Positions 1 through 5,971 of a stretch of DNA of 6,081 bases are shown in pieces. The notes under the pieces are model-generated. The model did no database searches, had not been told where the DNA came from, and saw only the letters and a program-made list of their open reading frames with translations. The DNA is taken from NCBI GenBank assembly GCA_039026975.1, contig JBCCLI010000401.1:1-6081 (forward strand). The letters are read 5' to 3'. The first letter of the stretch is position 1; the number at the start of each line of letters is the position of its first letter. A program made the translations under genes and the position numbers. Origin of the DNA: JBCBKZ01 sp039026975. Lineage in GTDB: Bacteria > Bacteroidota > Bacteroidia > J057.

Positions 1-174
1 GCTATCCTCAAGGACCCTGCTTTGGTGGAAAAAACCATGGAGTTTGGTCAGGCATTCCAGCATGAAGCCCCAAATGATCCAAATACCATTAGTGTAGCTA
101 AGCTAGTAGGAGTAGGGGTACAAGACTTGGCTGCTGCTACCTTGGTGATGGATAAATTGATAGGAGGAGAATAG
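1..174 (+). CDS. C-terminal end of an unrecognised protein (cut by window edge)
   Basis: Frame 1 is open from the first base to a TAG at 172-174, giving the last 57 residues of a protein that starts outside the window. The peptide begins AILKDPALVEKTMEFGQAF and ends with a helical stretch and the tail MDKLIGGE. It has no membrane segment, no cysteine and no catalytic motif that I recognise. Its regular pattern of hydrophobic and charged residues, and the contrast with the stop-rich sequence that follows, support real coding. The family is unknown. Downstream there is only a weak terminator-like repeat. Confidence 0.6.
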   Translation, partial: AILKDPALVEKTMEFGQAFQHEAPNDPNTISVAKLVGVGVQDLAAATLVMDKLIGGE

Positions 175-335
175 AAGGACGCTCTGATATGTGTGGGTTA
201 TGGATCTTATTAAGGAGCCTTGCCCTCATTTAGTATATTAGGCTTTTCTCCCCAGGTCAAGATGAGAAAGTATCTAATCTGACACCATGTTAACTTGTAG
301 ATTAAGAGCTTAATAATTTTTGAAAAGTGATTACA

Positions 336-351
336 TTCTTACTAGTAAGAA
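336..351. repeat. Perfect 16-bp palindrome
   Basis: TTCTTACTAGTAAGAA reads the same on both strands with no central spacer. With equal base use, a perfect 16-bp palindrome is expected about 0.1 times in 6 kb, so this is unlikely but not impossible by chance. The form suits a dimeric DNA-binding protein or a very tight RNA or DNA fold. No clear promoter or start codon lies next to it, so a regulatory role is only a guess. Confidence 0.6.
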
Positions 352-399
352 GATCTAACCTAGGAAACCAGGTAATGGGGATCACCACCTACTAAGGTT

Positions 400-415
400 T
401 ATGCCTTCGGGCATA
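400..415. other. TTCG-tetraloop hairpin
   Basis: TATGCC and GGCATA form a 6-bp stem closed by a TTCG loop, with GG/CC able to extend the stem across a two-base bulge. A UUCG loop closed by a C-G pair is among the most stable RNA tetraloops. No T-run follows on the plus strand, so it does not look like a standard terminator. It sits among other inverted repeats and may be part of a larger folded transcript. Confidence 0.45.
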
Positions 416-429
416 CCATATGCTCACAA

Positions 430-618
430 CTAATTTGGAGGAAGTATCCCCTTAACTAGAGGCCCAGCAGCAATATCTTTCAGTTAAATTTGGGTTTCAT
501 AAGTAGCCACAAATGAACGAATGATGGACAAATCATTCTTTAGAATCGGATATTCGTGGTAAATATTTTCTAAGTTGGTAATCAAAGTCTCCAGAAAAGA
601 AATGACTACGCTAATGTC
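430..618 (-). pseudogene. Possible decayed coding fragment, antisense
   Basis: Read leftwards on the minus strand from 618, one frame gives 44 residues of amphipathic helical sequence (beginning DISVVISFLETLITNLENIY) up to a TAA at 484-486. After that stop the same frame continues with LKDIAAGPLVKGILPPN to a TAG at 430-432. The pattern looks protein-like on both sides of the first stop, as if one codon had mutated to TAA. I see no start codon and do not recognise the family. A 44-codon open stretch can arise by chance, so this is a weak call. Confidence 0.28.
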
Positions 619-1125
619 TTATTACTTTCACTTCCTCTCATCATTAAAAATAAATCTAGAAAAGTTGGGCAGTATATTACCCAGCTGTTGATCGTTACTT
701 TTGGCGTGTACCTAGGTACCTATGGGACTGAGGAAAAAGGGAGAAGGAAAATCCAGCAGGAGGGGGATGGAGCAGAGCCTTATTTTTTTAACGACGATTT
801 TAAGTTCCAGAAAATCAAAGATTAGCGAGGAATAGGAATGAGTAGTTCGGAGGACTTGGCTTATGAAGGAGCTAAAGCTAGCGGTACTACCCAGCATATG
901 GGGATAGAAATTATTACGGTAATTTCAGGTATTTATAAACACCAACAAGTGGTCCACGACCTCAGTAATTCTATATTAACCCAACTCATGAATATGGATT
1001 CAGAGACCAAAACCATCGATGCTATGATTATGCTACAGAAGTTAACCACTGATGTGCTAGAAAATGAAGCCAGCCTGCTAAAGGGAACTTCTGCTTCCAT
1101 AGAAAAAATTGAGGAACTTCAATGA
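602..1125 (+). pseudogene. Broken gene for a one-pass membrane protein (DUF6090-like architecture)
   Basis: Three pieces read as one former protein. From the ATG at 602 (or 614), frame 2 ends in a stretch reading KINLEKLG. Restoring one base in the G-run near 668-670 would continue it into frame 1 as QYITQLLIVTFGVYLG, a single transmembrane anchor, then TYGTEEKGRRK and acidic sequence up to a TAG at 823-825. The same frame resumes directly after that stop with the helical C-terminal half (SSSEDLAYEGAKASG onward) to the TGA at 1123-1125. An N-terminal anchor, a charged linker and a motif like 'AYEGAKASG...IS.IY..Q' recall small Bacteroidota proteins of unknown function such as the DUF6090 type. 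I infer the family from the pattern only. The linker between anchor and C-terminal half seems short, so an internal deletion is also likely. Confidence 0.55.
838..1125 (+). CDS. Remaining ORF of the broken membrane protein gene (95 aa)
   Basis: This is the longest intact piece of the pseudogene at 602-1125. It starts with an ATG that has GAGG seven bases upstream, so translation of a truncated protein cannot be excluded. The 95 residues are almost wholly predicted helix, without a signal peptide, membrane segment or cysteine. The N-terminal part (SSSEDLAYEGAKASG) would sit in the middle of the ancestral protein. The upstream frame is open back to the TAG at 823-825, and the same frame beyond that TAG encodes the lost anchor. 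I therefore regard this ORF as a remnant, with an independent small soluble protein as the alternative. Confidence 0.4.
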   Translation: MSSSEDLAYEGAKASGTTQHMGIEIITVISGIYKHQQVVHDLSNSILTQLMNMDSETKTIDAMIMLQKLTTDVLENEASLLKGTSASIEKIEELQ

Positions 1126-1195
1126 AGTAAAGGTCGCATCCAAATATTCTGGAGATTTTTGCTGTTAATCGGAATATCAGCATAGCTTATACCCT

Positions 1196-2140
1196 ATGAA
1201 ACCACATTTCTTTATCCTAATTACTATTTACCTTCTTATCGGGTGTACAGCCAGTACCCCTGCTACAGAAGAAACCGAGGAAGAGGCCTATCAGCAAAGT
1301 TTTGAGGTGCTAACCCTACTAGGAGATAGCCTCTTCAGTGCTGCCACTCCTTCTGAGGGTGCTTTAGCTAAGTTTGATAGTGCCAAAGTTGAGTATGAGC
1401 AGAATACTGATGACCCTATGGCGCTCATATGGTATGGCAGAAGGGCTGGTTATCTGGGGAAATATAATGATGCTATAGCCATTTTTACGGAAGGGATCAG
1501 CAAGCACCCAGAAGATGCCCGCATGTATAGGCACAGGGGGCATAGGTACATTAGCACCCGCCAATACGAGAAAGCCATAGCTGACTTTGAAGAAGCAGTA
1601 GCCTTAATCCAGGGGAAAGAAGATCAAGTAGAGCCTGACGGTCTCCCTAATGATAAGGGGATTCCCATTTCCAGCCTACATGGTAACATTTGGTATCATC
1701 TGGCCCTGGCCCATTATCTCCAACATGATTGGGAAGCTGCAGAATCAGCCTATGAATCTCGCTATGAAACCCACCAAAATGATGATAACCTGGTGTCTGC
1801 TACCCACTGGTACTACATGACGCTCAGAAGGATGGGAAGGGAGGAAGAAACAGAAGCCTTATTGGAACCTATTACTCCTGAGCTGGACATCATTGAGAAC
1901 TTTGTCTATCTGAATACCTGTCTGTTTTATAAGGGGTTGATGAATGAGGAAGCGCTTCTGGCTACAGGAGGGGAAGACTATCCAGGAGATGTCACTCTCT
2001 ACGCCTTAGGGAACTGGTACTTGTATGAAAAGCAGGATACCACCACGGCTAAAACCTATTGGGAGAGGGTAGTACAAGAAGGGAACAAAGCCAGCTTTGC
2101 CTACCTGGCCGCTGAATCTGAGTTAGTAGCTTTTGAATAA
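1196..2140 (+). CDS. TPR-repeat lipoprotein
   Basis: A 314-residue protein with a lipoprotein signal: a hydrophobic stretch at about residues 5-15 followed by LLIGC, with Cys17 the likely lipidated residue. It should be exported and anchored in the envelope, probably facing the periplasm. Residues 73-106 and 107-139 form two clear tetratricopeptide repeats (the second has RQYEKAIADFEEAVALI, with the usual small and aromatic positions). Further helix pairs at about 162-197 and 265-300 look like divergent TPRs. TPRs bind other proteins; no enzymatic motif is visible, so the partner is unknown. The ATG at 1196 is chosen because the signal peptide begins right there; there is no strong ribosome binding site. 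The gene lies 70 bases after one pseudogene and 14 bases before the broken peptidase gene, which it probably once shared a transcript with. Confidence 0.88.
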   Translation: MKPHFFILITIYLLIGCTASTPATEETEEEAYQQSFEVLTLLGDSLFSAATPSEGALAKFDSAKVEYEQNTDDPMALIWYGRRAGYLGKYNDAIAIFTEGISKHPEDARMYRHRGHRYISTRQYEKAIADFEEAVALIQGKEDQVEPDGLPNDKGIPISSLHGNIWYHLALAHYLQHDWEAAESAYESRYETHQNDDNLVSATHWYYMTLRRMGREEETEALLEPITPELDIIENFVYLNTCLFYKGLMNEEALLATGGEDYPGDVTLYALGNWYLYEKQDTTTAKTYWERVVQEGNKASFAYLAAESELVAFE

Positions 2141-2154
2141 GTAAAAAGACTTTT

Positions 2155-2923
2155 ATGCTTCTGGACAGAATTAGATCCTTAGAGAGACTAAGTGATAGAG
2201 AAAGATTTCATAAGATTCTTTCTTGGCTGTCCGAGATAGGAATTTCTCCCCTGTTACAGCATTATGCTACCGGGGCAATATCATCATTAAGTCTCCACGG
2301 TCGGTAAAAATAGGGATAGGCTCTCATTTTGATACAGTGCCCGTCACCCATTGAGCCAATGATAACCGCTTCGCCATGGTAGTCTGCCTGGAATTAGCAA
2401 AACGCTTACAAGCATCCCATTTAGAGCAAGTAGGAGTAGAAATATTCTTTTTTGATGAAGAGGAGGAAGGACTGATAGGGTCAAGGGCGTATGTGAAGAA
2501 ATGTGGATTGGATGGCTTAATGGGATTCCTGAACATGGATCTGGTAGGGATGGGGAACCAGTTTGCTATTTGGCCAGTGTTGGAGGCTATTCTGCATGGA
2601 TTATCTCCCAAAGGTTTGATCGTATGATCATGAATACAGCTGACCACCAAACATTCCGTAGCTATGGCTTGAAAGATAGTTTTACCCTTACCTGCATCAG
2701 TGAGGAAGAGGTACGTGTAGCCCAACACTATTATAAAGCCTTAGAATTTGAGGTAGACCAGCAGACTTTATATGAGATCATTAGGGAAGCACCTATTTTC
2801 CTTCATTATCACCAACCCACAGATACCAGTCATTATCTATCAGAAGAATCTCTCCTCATGACAGTAGATGTCATTTGGGAAACCCTTCTACAGATAGACC
2901 ATACCTTGGCTAGTGAGAGGTAG
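2155..2923 (+). pseudogene. Broken M28-family zinc metallopeptidase gene
   Basis: The fragments assemble into a short cytosolic M28 aminopeptidase-like protein of about 255 residues with no signal peptide. Frame 1 from the ATG at 2155 gives a helical N-terminus up to HYATG. Frame 3 from about 2274 gives NIIIKSP, GSHFDTV, then a TGA at 2352-2354, then ANDNRFAMVVCLELAKRL, FFFDEEEEGLIGS and NMDLVGMGNQFAIWPV. Frame 2, from roughly 2600, gives ADHQTFRSYGLKD and FLHYHQPTDT to the TAG at 2921-2923. In M28 enzymes two zinc ions are held by His, Asp, Glu, Asp and His with a Glu as general base. The matching codons are at 2325 (His), 2361 (Asp), about 2460 (Glu-Glu pair), 2538 (Asp) and 2810 (His). At least two frameshifts and one nonsense codon break the gene. 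The region between WPV and ADHQTF also seems shortened. The family call is strong; loss of function is inferred. Confidence 0.85.
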
Positions 2924-3134
2924 CACACAAGTACGTAATGGATTCCATCTGGGAGAATAGATTCTGATAGACAGGCTGGGAAAAAGAAGGTTTACCTACA
3001 CCCTCTTGAATACCTGGAATAGGGGCGTAAGTTGGGAAAATATTTGCGTATTGGCGGATTTGTGTGAACATTATTGGGATCCATAGTAAAGGAATATTTT
3101 TTATCGAAGTCCTAAGCTTACTACATCCCTTCAT
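2910..3134 (-). CDS. Hypothetical small ORF overlapping the oxidoreductase stop
   Basis: A 74-codon minus-strand frame whose ATG overlaps the TGA of the upstream oxidoreductase gene (shared bases 3131-3134), the arrangement typical of translational coupling. The product is rich in Pro, Phe, Tyr and Ile (for example PTYAPIPGIQEGVGK), with a weakly hydrophobic N-terminal half but no clear membrane helix. I do not recognise it. Its 3' end overlaps the last bases of the M28 pseudogene on the other strand. A plus-strand frame through 2960-3080 is also open for about 40 codons, so neither strand is clearly coding. It may be chance or a relic. Confidence 0.28.
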   Translation of the reverse strand: MKGCSKLRTSIKNIPLLWIPIMFTQIRQYANIFPTYAPIPGIQEGVGKPSFSQPVYQNLFSQMESITYLCATSH

Positions 3135-4063
3135 ATCTCTATAATCACCTTTCCTGTTGCCCTTTTGGTTTCTATGTAGCTTTGGGCTTCTGCTATCTGA
3201 CTTAGGGGATACACCTTATCTATGACGGGCTTGATGAGTGAGGTTTGAATATGATCTGCTAGCCATTGAAGGTCCTTATCGTTGGAGCGTACCACCACTA
3301 TATGGGCTTTTTTTCTCCTGAAGGGATTCAGCAGCTGTTCTTTAATGATTTCTGCTGTAGGGATAGTAGTAACATACCTTCCTTTTTGGGTCAACAGATG
3401 CTGAACCTTCTTGAAGCTATAATTCCCAAATACATCGAAGAATACATCATACTTTTCTTTTAAGTCAGGGACAGAGACCTGTTGGTAAGAAAGCGCATGT
3501 GTAGCACCTAAGGAGGTACAGAACGCCTGATTTTTAGTGCTACTTACTGAGCTAACTTCCCCTCCCTGGACTTTGGCTATCTGGATAGCTAGGGTTCCCA
3601 CCCCACCAGAACCTCCATTAATCAGGATTTTCTGTCCGGGGATTAGGTTCCCACAATCCCGAATAGCTTGAAGTGCCGTTTGGGCGGCTAAGGGAATTCC
3701 GGCAGCTTCTTGCATGGAAATATTGGTAGGCTTAAGAGAAAGTTCGTCTTTAGCTACATTTAGATACTCTGCACAGCATCTTCCAGTCCATCCATTGACC
3801 ATTCCATATACCTGCTGCCCTGGCTGAAAATCGCTCCCATGGGGGTCTTCAATTTTCCCGGAAAAGTCATAGCCTATGCCTAGAGGAAATGAAGATCCGG
3901 TAAAGGTTTTGAATTTTCCCTTTCTCACGAGTATGTCTTTCGGGTTTAAGGCGGCGGCTTCTACCTTGATGAGTACCTCATGAGTAGATAAGGCAGGCAG
4001 GTCAGCTTCAATGACTTTAATCCTATCTACCCCTCCATATTGATCGTAAATAGCCTTTTTCAT
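3131..4063 (-). CDS. Zinc-independent MDR-family NAD(P)-dependent oxidoreductase (quinone oxidoreductase-like)
   Basis: A 310-residue protein of the medium-chain dehydrogenase/reductase superfamily, a usual length for the quinone oxidoreductase branch. The N-terminal GroES-like domain covers about residues 1-120 with the branch motif ALNPKDILVRKG (38-49) and GIGYDFSG (62-69). The Rossmann domain follows with the cofactor loop NGGSGGVG at 149-156 and the chain LAIQIAK after it. The C-terminal helix-strand end GKVIIEI is typical. The catalytic-zinc Cys/His set and the four-cysteine structural zinc lobe of alcohol dehydrogenases are absent. Such enzymes usually reduce quinones, enones or other activated double bonds with NADPH in the cytosol. 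The actual substrate cannot be read here. The ATG at 4063 fits the family N-terminus (KKAIYDQYGG). It is divergent from the small lipoprotein gene at 4182, and a small ORF may be coupled downstream. Confidence 0.92.
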   Translation of the reverse strand: MKKAIYDQYGGVDRIKVIEADLPALSTHEVLIKVEAAALNPKDILVRKGKFKTFTGSSFPLGIGYDFSGKIEDPHGSDFQPGQQVYGMVNGWTGRCCAEYLNVAKDELSLKPTNISMQEAAGIPLAAQTALQAIRDCGNLIPGQKILINGGSGGVGTLAIQIAKVQGGEVSSVSSTKNQAFCTSLGATHALSYQQVSVPDLKEKYDVFFDVFGNYSFKKVQHLLTQKGRYVTTIPTAEIIKEQLLNPFRRKKAHIVVVRSNDKDLQWLADHIQTSLIKPVIDKVYPLSQIAEAQSYIETKRATGKVIIEI

Positions 4064-4104
4064 TAGATGGAATAGTTAAACTAGCTGTTAAGCAGGACAA
4101 TCTG

Positions 4105-4150
4105 CCAAGGTCAGAAAATTAAGGAATTAGCGCATAGTTGTCTACCTTGG
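4105..4150. promoter_or_regulatory. Inverted repeat in a divergent intergenic region
   Basis: CCAAGGT (4105-4111) and ACCTTGG (4144-4150) are perfect 7-bp reverse complements separated by 32 bases, inside the 118-base gap between the divergent genes at 4063 and 4182. As RNA the stem could gain two G-U pairs. It could be a split operator or a 5'-leader fold for the lipoprotein transcript. A 7-bp match at this spacing can also occur by chance. I see no clear Bacteroidota promoter (TTTG with TAnnTTTG) in the gap. Confidence 0.25.
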
Positions 4151-4181
4151 TGCTGAACTATACACTTTTAGAGATAATATA

Positions 4182-4706
4182 ATGCCTATTCTCATAAAAA
4201 AAGTGGGGCTTCTTTCTGTGTGGCTGGGGTTCACCTGTCTATCCATAAGTTGTGGAGAATCTTCTCAGGGTGAGGAAAAACAAGTAGCGGCTGAGCAAGT
4301 TAGCCCGACAGAGCAGATGCGGGTAGTCCAAAAGCAGGAAGCTTATTCACCCATCCTCTCTGCGCCAGTAGATCACTACATTTGCTATACCAATGATGAG
4401 GGAACTACCGGCAGAATCATGATCAGTTTTACGGAAGAGGGGAAAGTATTATGGGTACAGTATGAGGGACAGTCTGCTTCCATAGCGTTGGCATTTGAAA
4501 GAGAAGAGACTCATGATGACGGAATCATATATTCCATAGACACCTACTACCAGGAAATCTATGAAGAGAAAGTGAATGGGCAGTATAAGCTGACCCATTC
4601 TGGCAACTGGGACTATGTACGTTACACGAGAGGAAAGGATGGGAAAGAGTTTCGCTTCACCATAGATCATGATGCTAATCCCTACGGTTCTTCTCCCTGC
4701 TTCTAG
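4182..4706 (+). CDS. Small lipoprotein of unknown function
   Basis: A 174-residue protein with a basic-hydrophobic N-terminus (IKKVGLLSVWLGF) and a lipobox-like LSISC; Cys24 is the likely lipid anchor, and Cys19 is a less suitable alternative. Residues 25-55 are a Glu/Gln/Ser-rich linker. Residues 62-174 look like a compact beta-rich domain, with YICYTNDEGTTGRIMISF, then WVQYEG and KLTHSGNWDYVRYTR, ending PYGSSPCF. Cys68 and Cys173 are the only cysteines of the mature domain and could form a disulfide. I recognise no family and no active site. It should be secreted and membrane-anchored. The ATG at 4182 directly precedes the signal peptide; there is no good Shine-Dalgarno sequence. It stands alone, divergent from the oxidoreductase and convergent with the cyclase, with 9 bases between the two stop codons. 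Confidence 0.82.
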   Translation: MPILIKKVGLLSVWLGFTCLSISCGESSQGEEKQVAAEQVSPTEQMRVVQKQEAYSPILSAPVDHYICYTNDEGTTGRIMISFTEEGKVLWVQYEGQSASIALAFEREETHDDGIIYSIDTYYQEIYEEKVNGQYKLTHSGNWDYVRYTRGKDGKEFRFTIDHDANPYGSSPCF

Positions 4707-4715
4707 GGGTAGCGG

Positions 4716-5792
4716 CTAGGTAGGGAATACTACGGTAAAAGCTTCTATGGATTCTGCCTTTCCTTTTAGCTCAAGCTGGCCTACACTGATGAATTCTCCT
4801 TGAAATTCAGCCTGGAGAATATGGGTAAGTGTATCAGAAACCAATACATGGACATCCTGTAGCGCACATGCTTTTTCTAGGCGGGCAGCTGTATTTAGGA
4901 CGTCCCCATGGTAGGCTATTTCTTTTTTGAATTCTCCTACCTCAGCTACAGTAATACTTCCTGCATGAAGACCAGCTTTAAAGGTAGGCTGTAACCCATA
5001 AGTATATATATATGTATCCTGCTTGCTTTCCAGCTTTTGCTGAAAGGCTCGGAAAAGATATAGACAGTCTTGGTTTTTGGTACCGATAGCCAAGGGCCAG
5101 TGAAGGACAGCCTCATCTCCTACATATTGGTAGATTTCAGCCTGAAACCGAGGGACTACCTGATTTAGGTCAAAAAAACAGTCCTGTATAAACTGGCTAT
5201 ATTTAACATGCCCCAGTTTTTCCGCAATAGCAGTGGAGTCTTTTAAATCCAGAAACATGAAAATTCGCTCTTCAGATCTAGGAGAAAAGTATCTTCCCCA
5301 AAAAAGCCTACTGAGCTTATTAGGCCCTACTAACTGCCGCAGGTGTCCCAGGAAGCTAATCAGGACACTAGTAGAGGCCGTGAAGATGACGTAGGCCAGC
5401 ATAATATTCCAGACGTAGCCTTCTCTCATTTCCTGAAAGGCGGTAGCTATATCCAGCCCTTTGTACACCCACTGCATGAAAAAAGCAGTAAGCAACACGA
5501 ACCCTAAAAATATGCCCATATACCATAGGGACTTATGCAGAAAATGAGATATGAATGAGCGCTTTCGCCTTGAAATCCGTTTGAGAAGGATATCTACTCC
5601 TCCCAGTACAATTCCCATGATCAGTCCAGAAATAATATTGGTCATTATACCTGGCCAAAATCGTAAGGGCATAGTCTGCTCCAGGTCTGCCTGAAAGTTT
5701 AGGAGAATAAAATAGAGAGAAATCCCAAAGATATTATAAGCCAGTATCCAGCTAATAATCTGAAAGCGAAATGTAGAGAGCCATGAATCCAT
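4716..5792 (-). CDS. Membrane-anchored class III adenylate/guanylate cyclase
   Basis: The N-terminal half has about four transmembrane helices (near residues 11-35, 52-74, 91-112 and 131-153, counted from the TTG at 5801). A class III cyclase homology domain follows from about 178 to the end. Visible catalytic positions are the two metal aspartates Asp185 (FLDLKDST) and Asp229 (YVGDE), and the transition-state pair Asn303 and Arg307 in GDVLNTAARLE. Asp300 lies where many ATP-selective enzymes have Asp. The residue that is often the adenine-binding Lys (K-x-x-G-D) is Gln225 here, so ATP or GTP use is uncertain. The enzyme should make cAMP or cGMP at the inner face of the membrane, active as a dimer. 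I chose the ATG at 5792 (358 aa); the TTG at 5801 would add three residues. No receptor domain such as PAS, GAF or HAMP is visible, so the membrane part may be the sensor. Confidence 0.9.
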   Translation of the reverse strand: MDSWLSTFRFQIISWILAYNIFGISLYFILLNFQADLEQTMPLRFWPGIMTNIISGLIMGIVLGGVDILLKRISRRKRSFISHFLHKSLWYMGIFLGFVLLTAFFMQWVYKGLDIATAFQEMREGYVWNIMLAYVIFTASTSVLISFLGHLRQLVGPNKLSRLFWGRYFSPRSEERIFMFLDLKDSTAIAEKLGHVKYSQFIQDCFFDLNQVVPRFQAEIYQYVGDEAVLHWPLAIGTKNQDCLYLFRAFQQKLESKQDTYIYTYGLQPTFKAGLHAGSITVAEVGEFKKEIAYHGDVLNTAARLEKACALQDVHVLVSDTLTHILQAEFQGEFISVGQLELKGKAESIEAFTVVFPT

Positions 5793-5971
5793 AGATAGCA
5801 AGCTTGAGCCGATTAGGGTACTTGAAGTTAGTTTACTATTTTTATGTAATACAAGCTATTTAGCCTTGTGAGAATTACCTGCTAAGTAGATAGATATGAA
5901 AATGGCCTTAGCCATTAGTGTACCTCCCCCCTTTTTGGTAAATCTACTTTATCTTCTAATCATTTAACGCT
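5793..5971. promoter_or_regulatory. Divergent promoter region between the cyclase and a secreted-protein gene
   Basis: These 179 bases must carry the promoters of both the minus-strand cyclase and the plus-strand gene at 5972. A compact inverted repeat, AATGGC-CTTA-GCCATT (5901-5916), lies near the middle and could be an operator or a small hairpin. A run of six C followed by five T occurs at about 5925-5935. I find no convincing match to the Bacteroidota TTTG/TAnnTTTG promoter on either strand, so the exact start sites cannot be placed. Confidence 0.4.

Larger units (their letters stand above)
175..601. other. Gene-poor spacer rich in inverted repeats
   Basis: No open frame of convincing length runs on the plus strand. 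The spacer holds several neighbouring inverted repeats: TAATCT/AGATTA (275-280 with 299-304), a 16-bp palindrome (336-351), an imperfect GGTAAT/ATCACC stem around 377-394, a TTCG-capped hairpin (400-415) and TTAACT/AGTTAA (452-457 with 482-487). A possible decayed minus-strand coding fragment overlaps its right part (430-618). It could be an untranslated structured RNA, a degenerate mobile repeat or plain decayed DNA; the sequence alone does not decide. Confidence 0.5.

Noticed and set aside
216..247. Possible terminator after the first partial gene (AGCCT/AGGCT then TTT)
   Set aside because: The stem is only 5 bp with a 19-base loop and the T-run is short; it is too weak to list as a terminator.
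708..719. Perfect 12-bp palindrome GTACCTAGGTAC
   Set aside because: It lies in the former transmembrane-coding segment, and one or two perfect 12-bp palindromes are expected by chance in 6 kb.
1158..1190. TTTG with TAGCTTAT 21 bases later, resembling a Bacteroidota promoter for the TPR gene
   Set aside because: The -7 element matches only partly and would leave almost no leader before the ATG.
2352..2354. TGA as a recoded (selenocysteine-type) codon in the M28 gene
   Set aside because: The position corresponds to a conserved glycine region, not a redox cysteine, and the gene has additional frameshifts, so nonsense mutation is simpler.
2961..3083. Open plus-strand frame of about 40 codons in the spacer after the M28 pseudogene
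   Set aside because: It has no start codon or known motif and competes with an open minus-strand frame; chance is sufficient.
4138..4164. TTGTCT...TATACA resembling a sigma-70 promoter before the lipoprotein gene
   Set aside because: The spacer is about 15 bases, the -10 match is poor, and Bacteroidota use a different consensus.
4689..4725. Bidirectional terminator between the convergent lipoprotein and cyclase genes
   Set aside because: Only a 4-bp CCCT/AGGG stem is present and there is no T-run on either strand.
5003..5013. Alternating TA run
   Set aside because: It lies inside the cyclase gene and encodes the Tyr-Ile-Tyr-Thr-Tyr region; eleven bases is too short to treat as a microsatellite.
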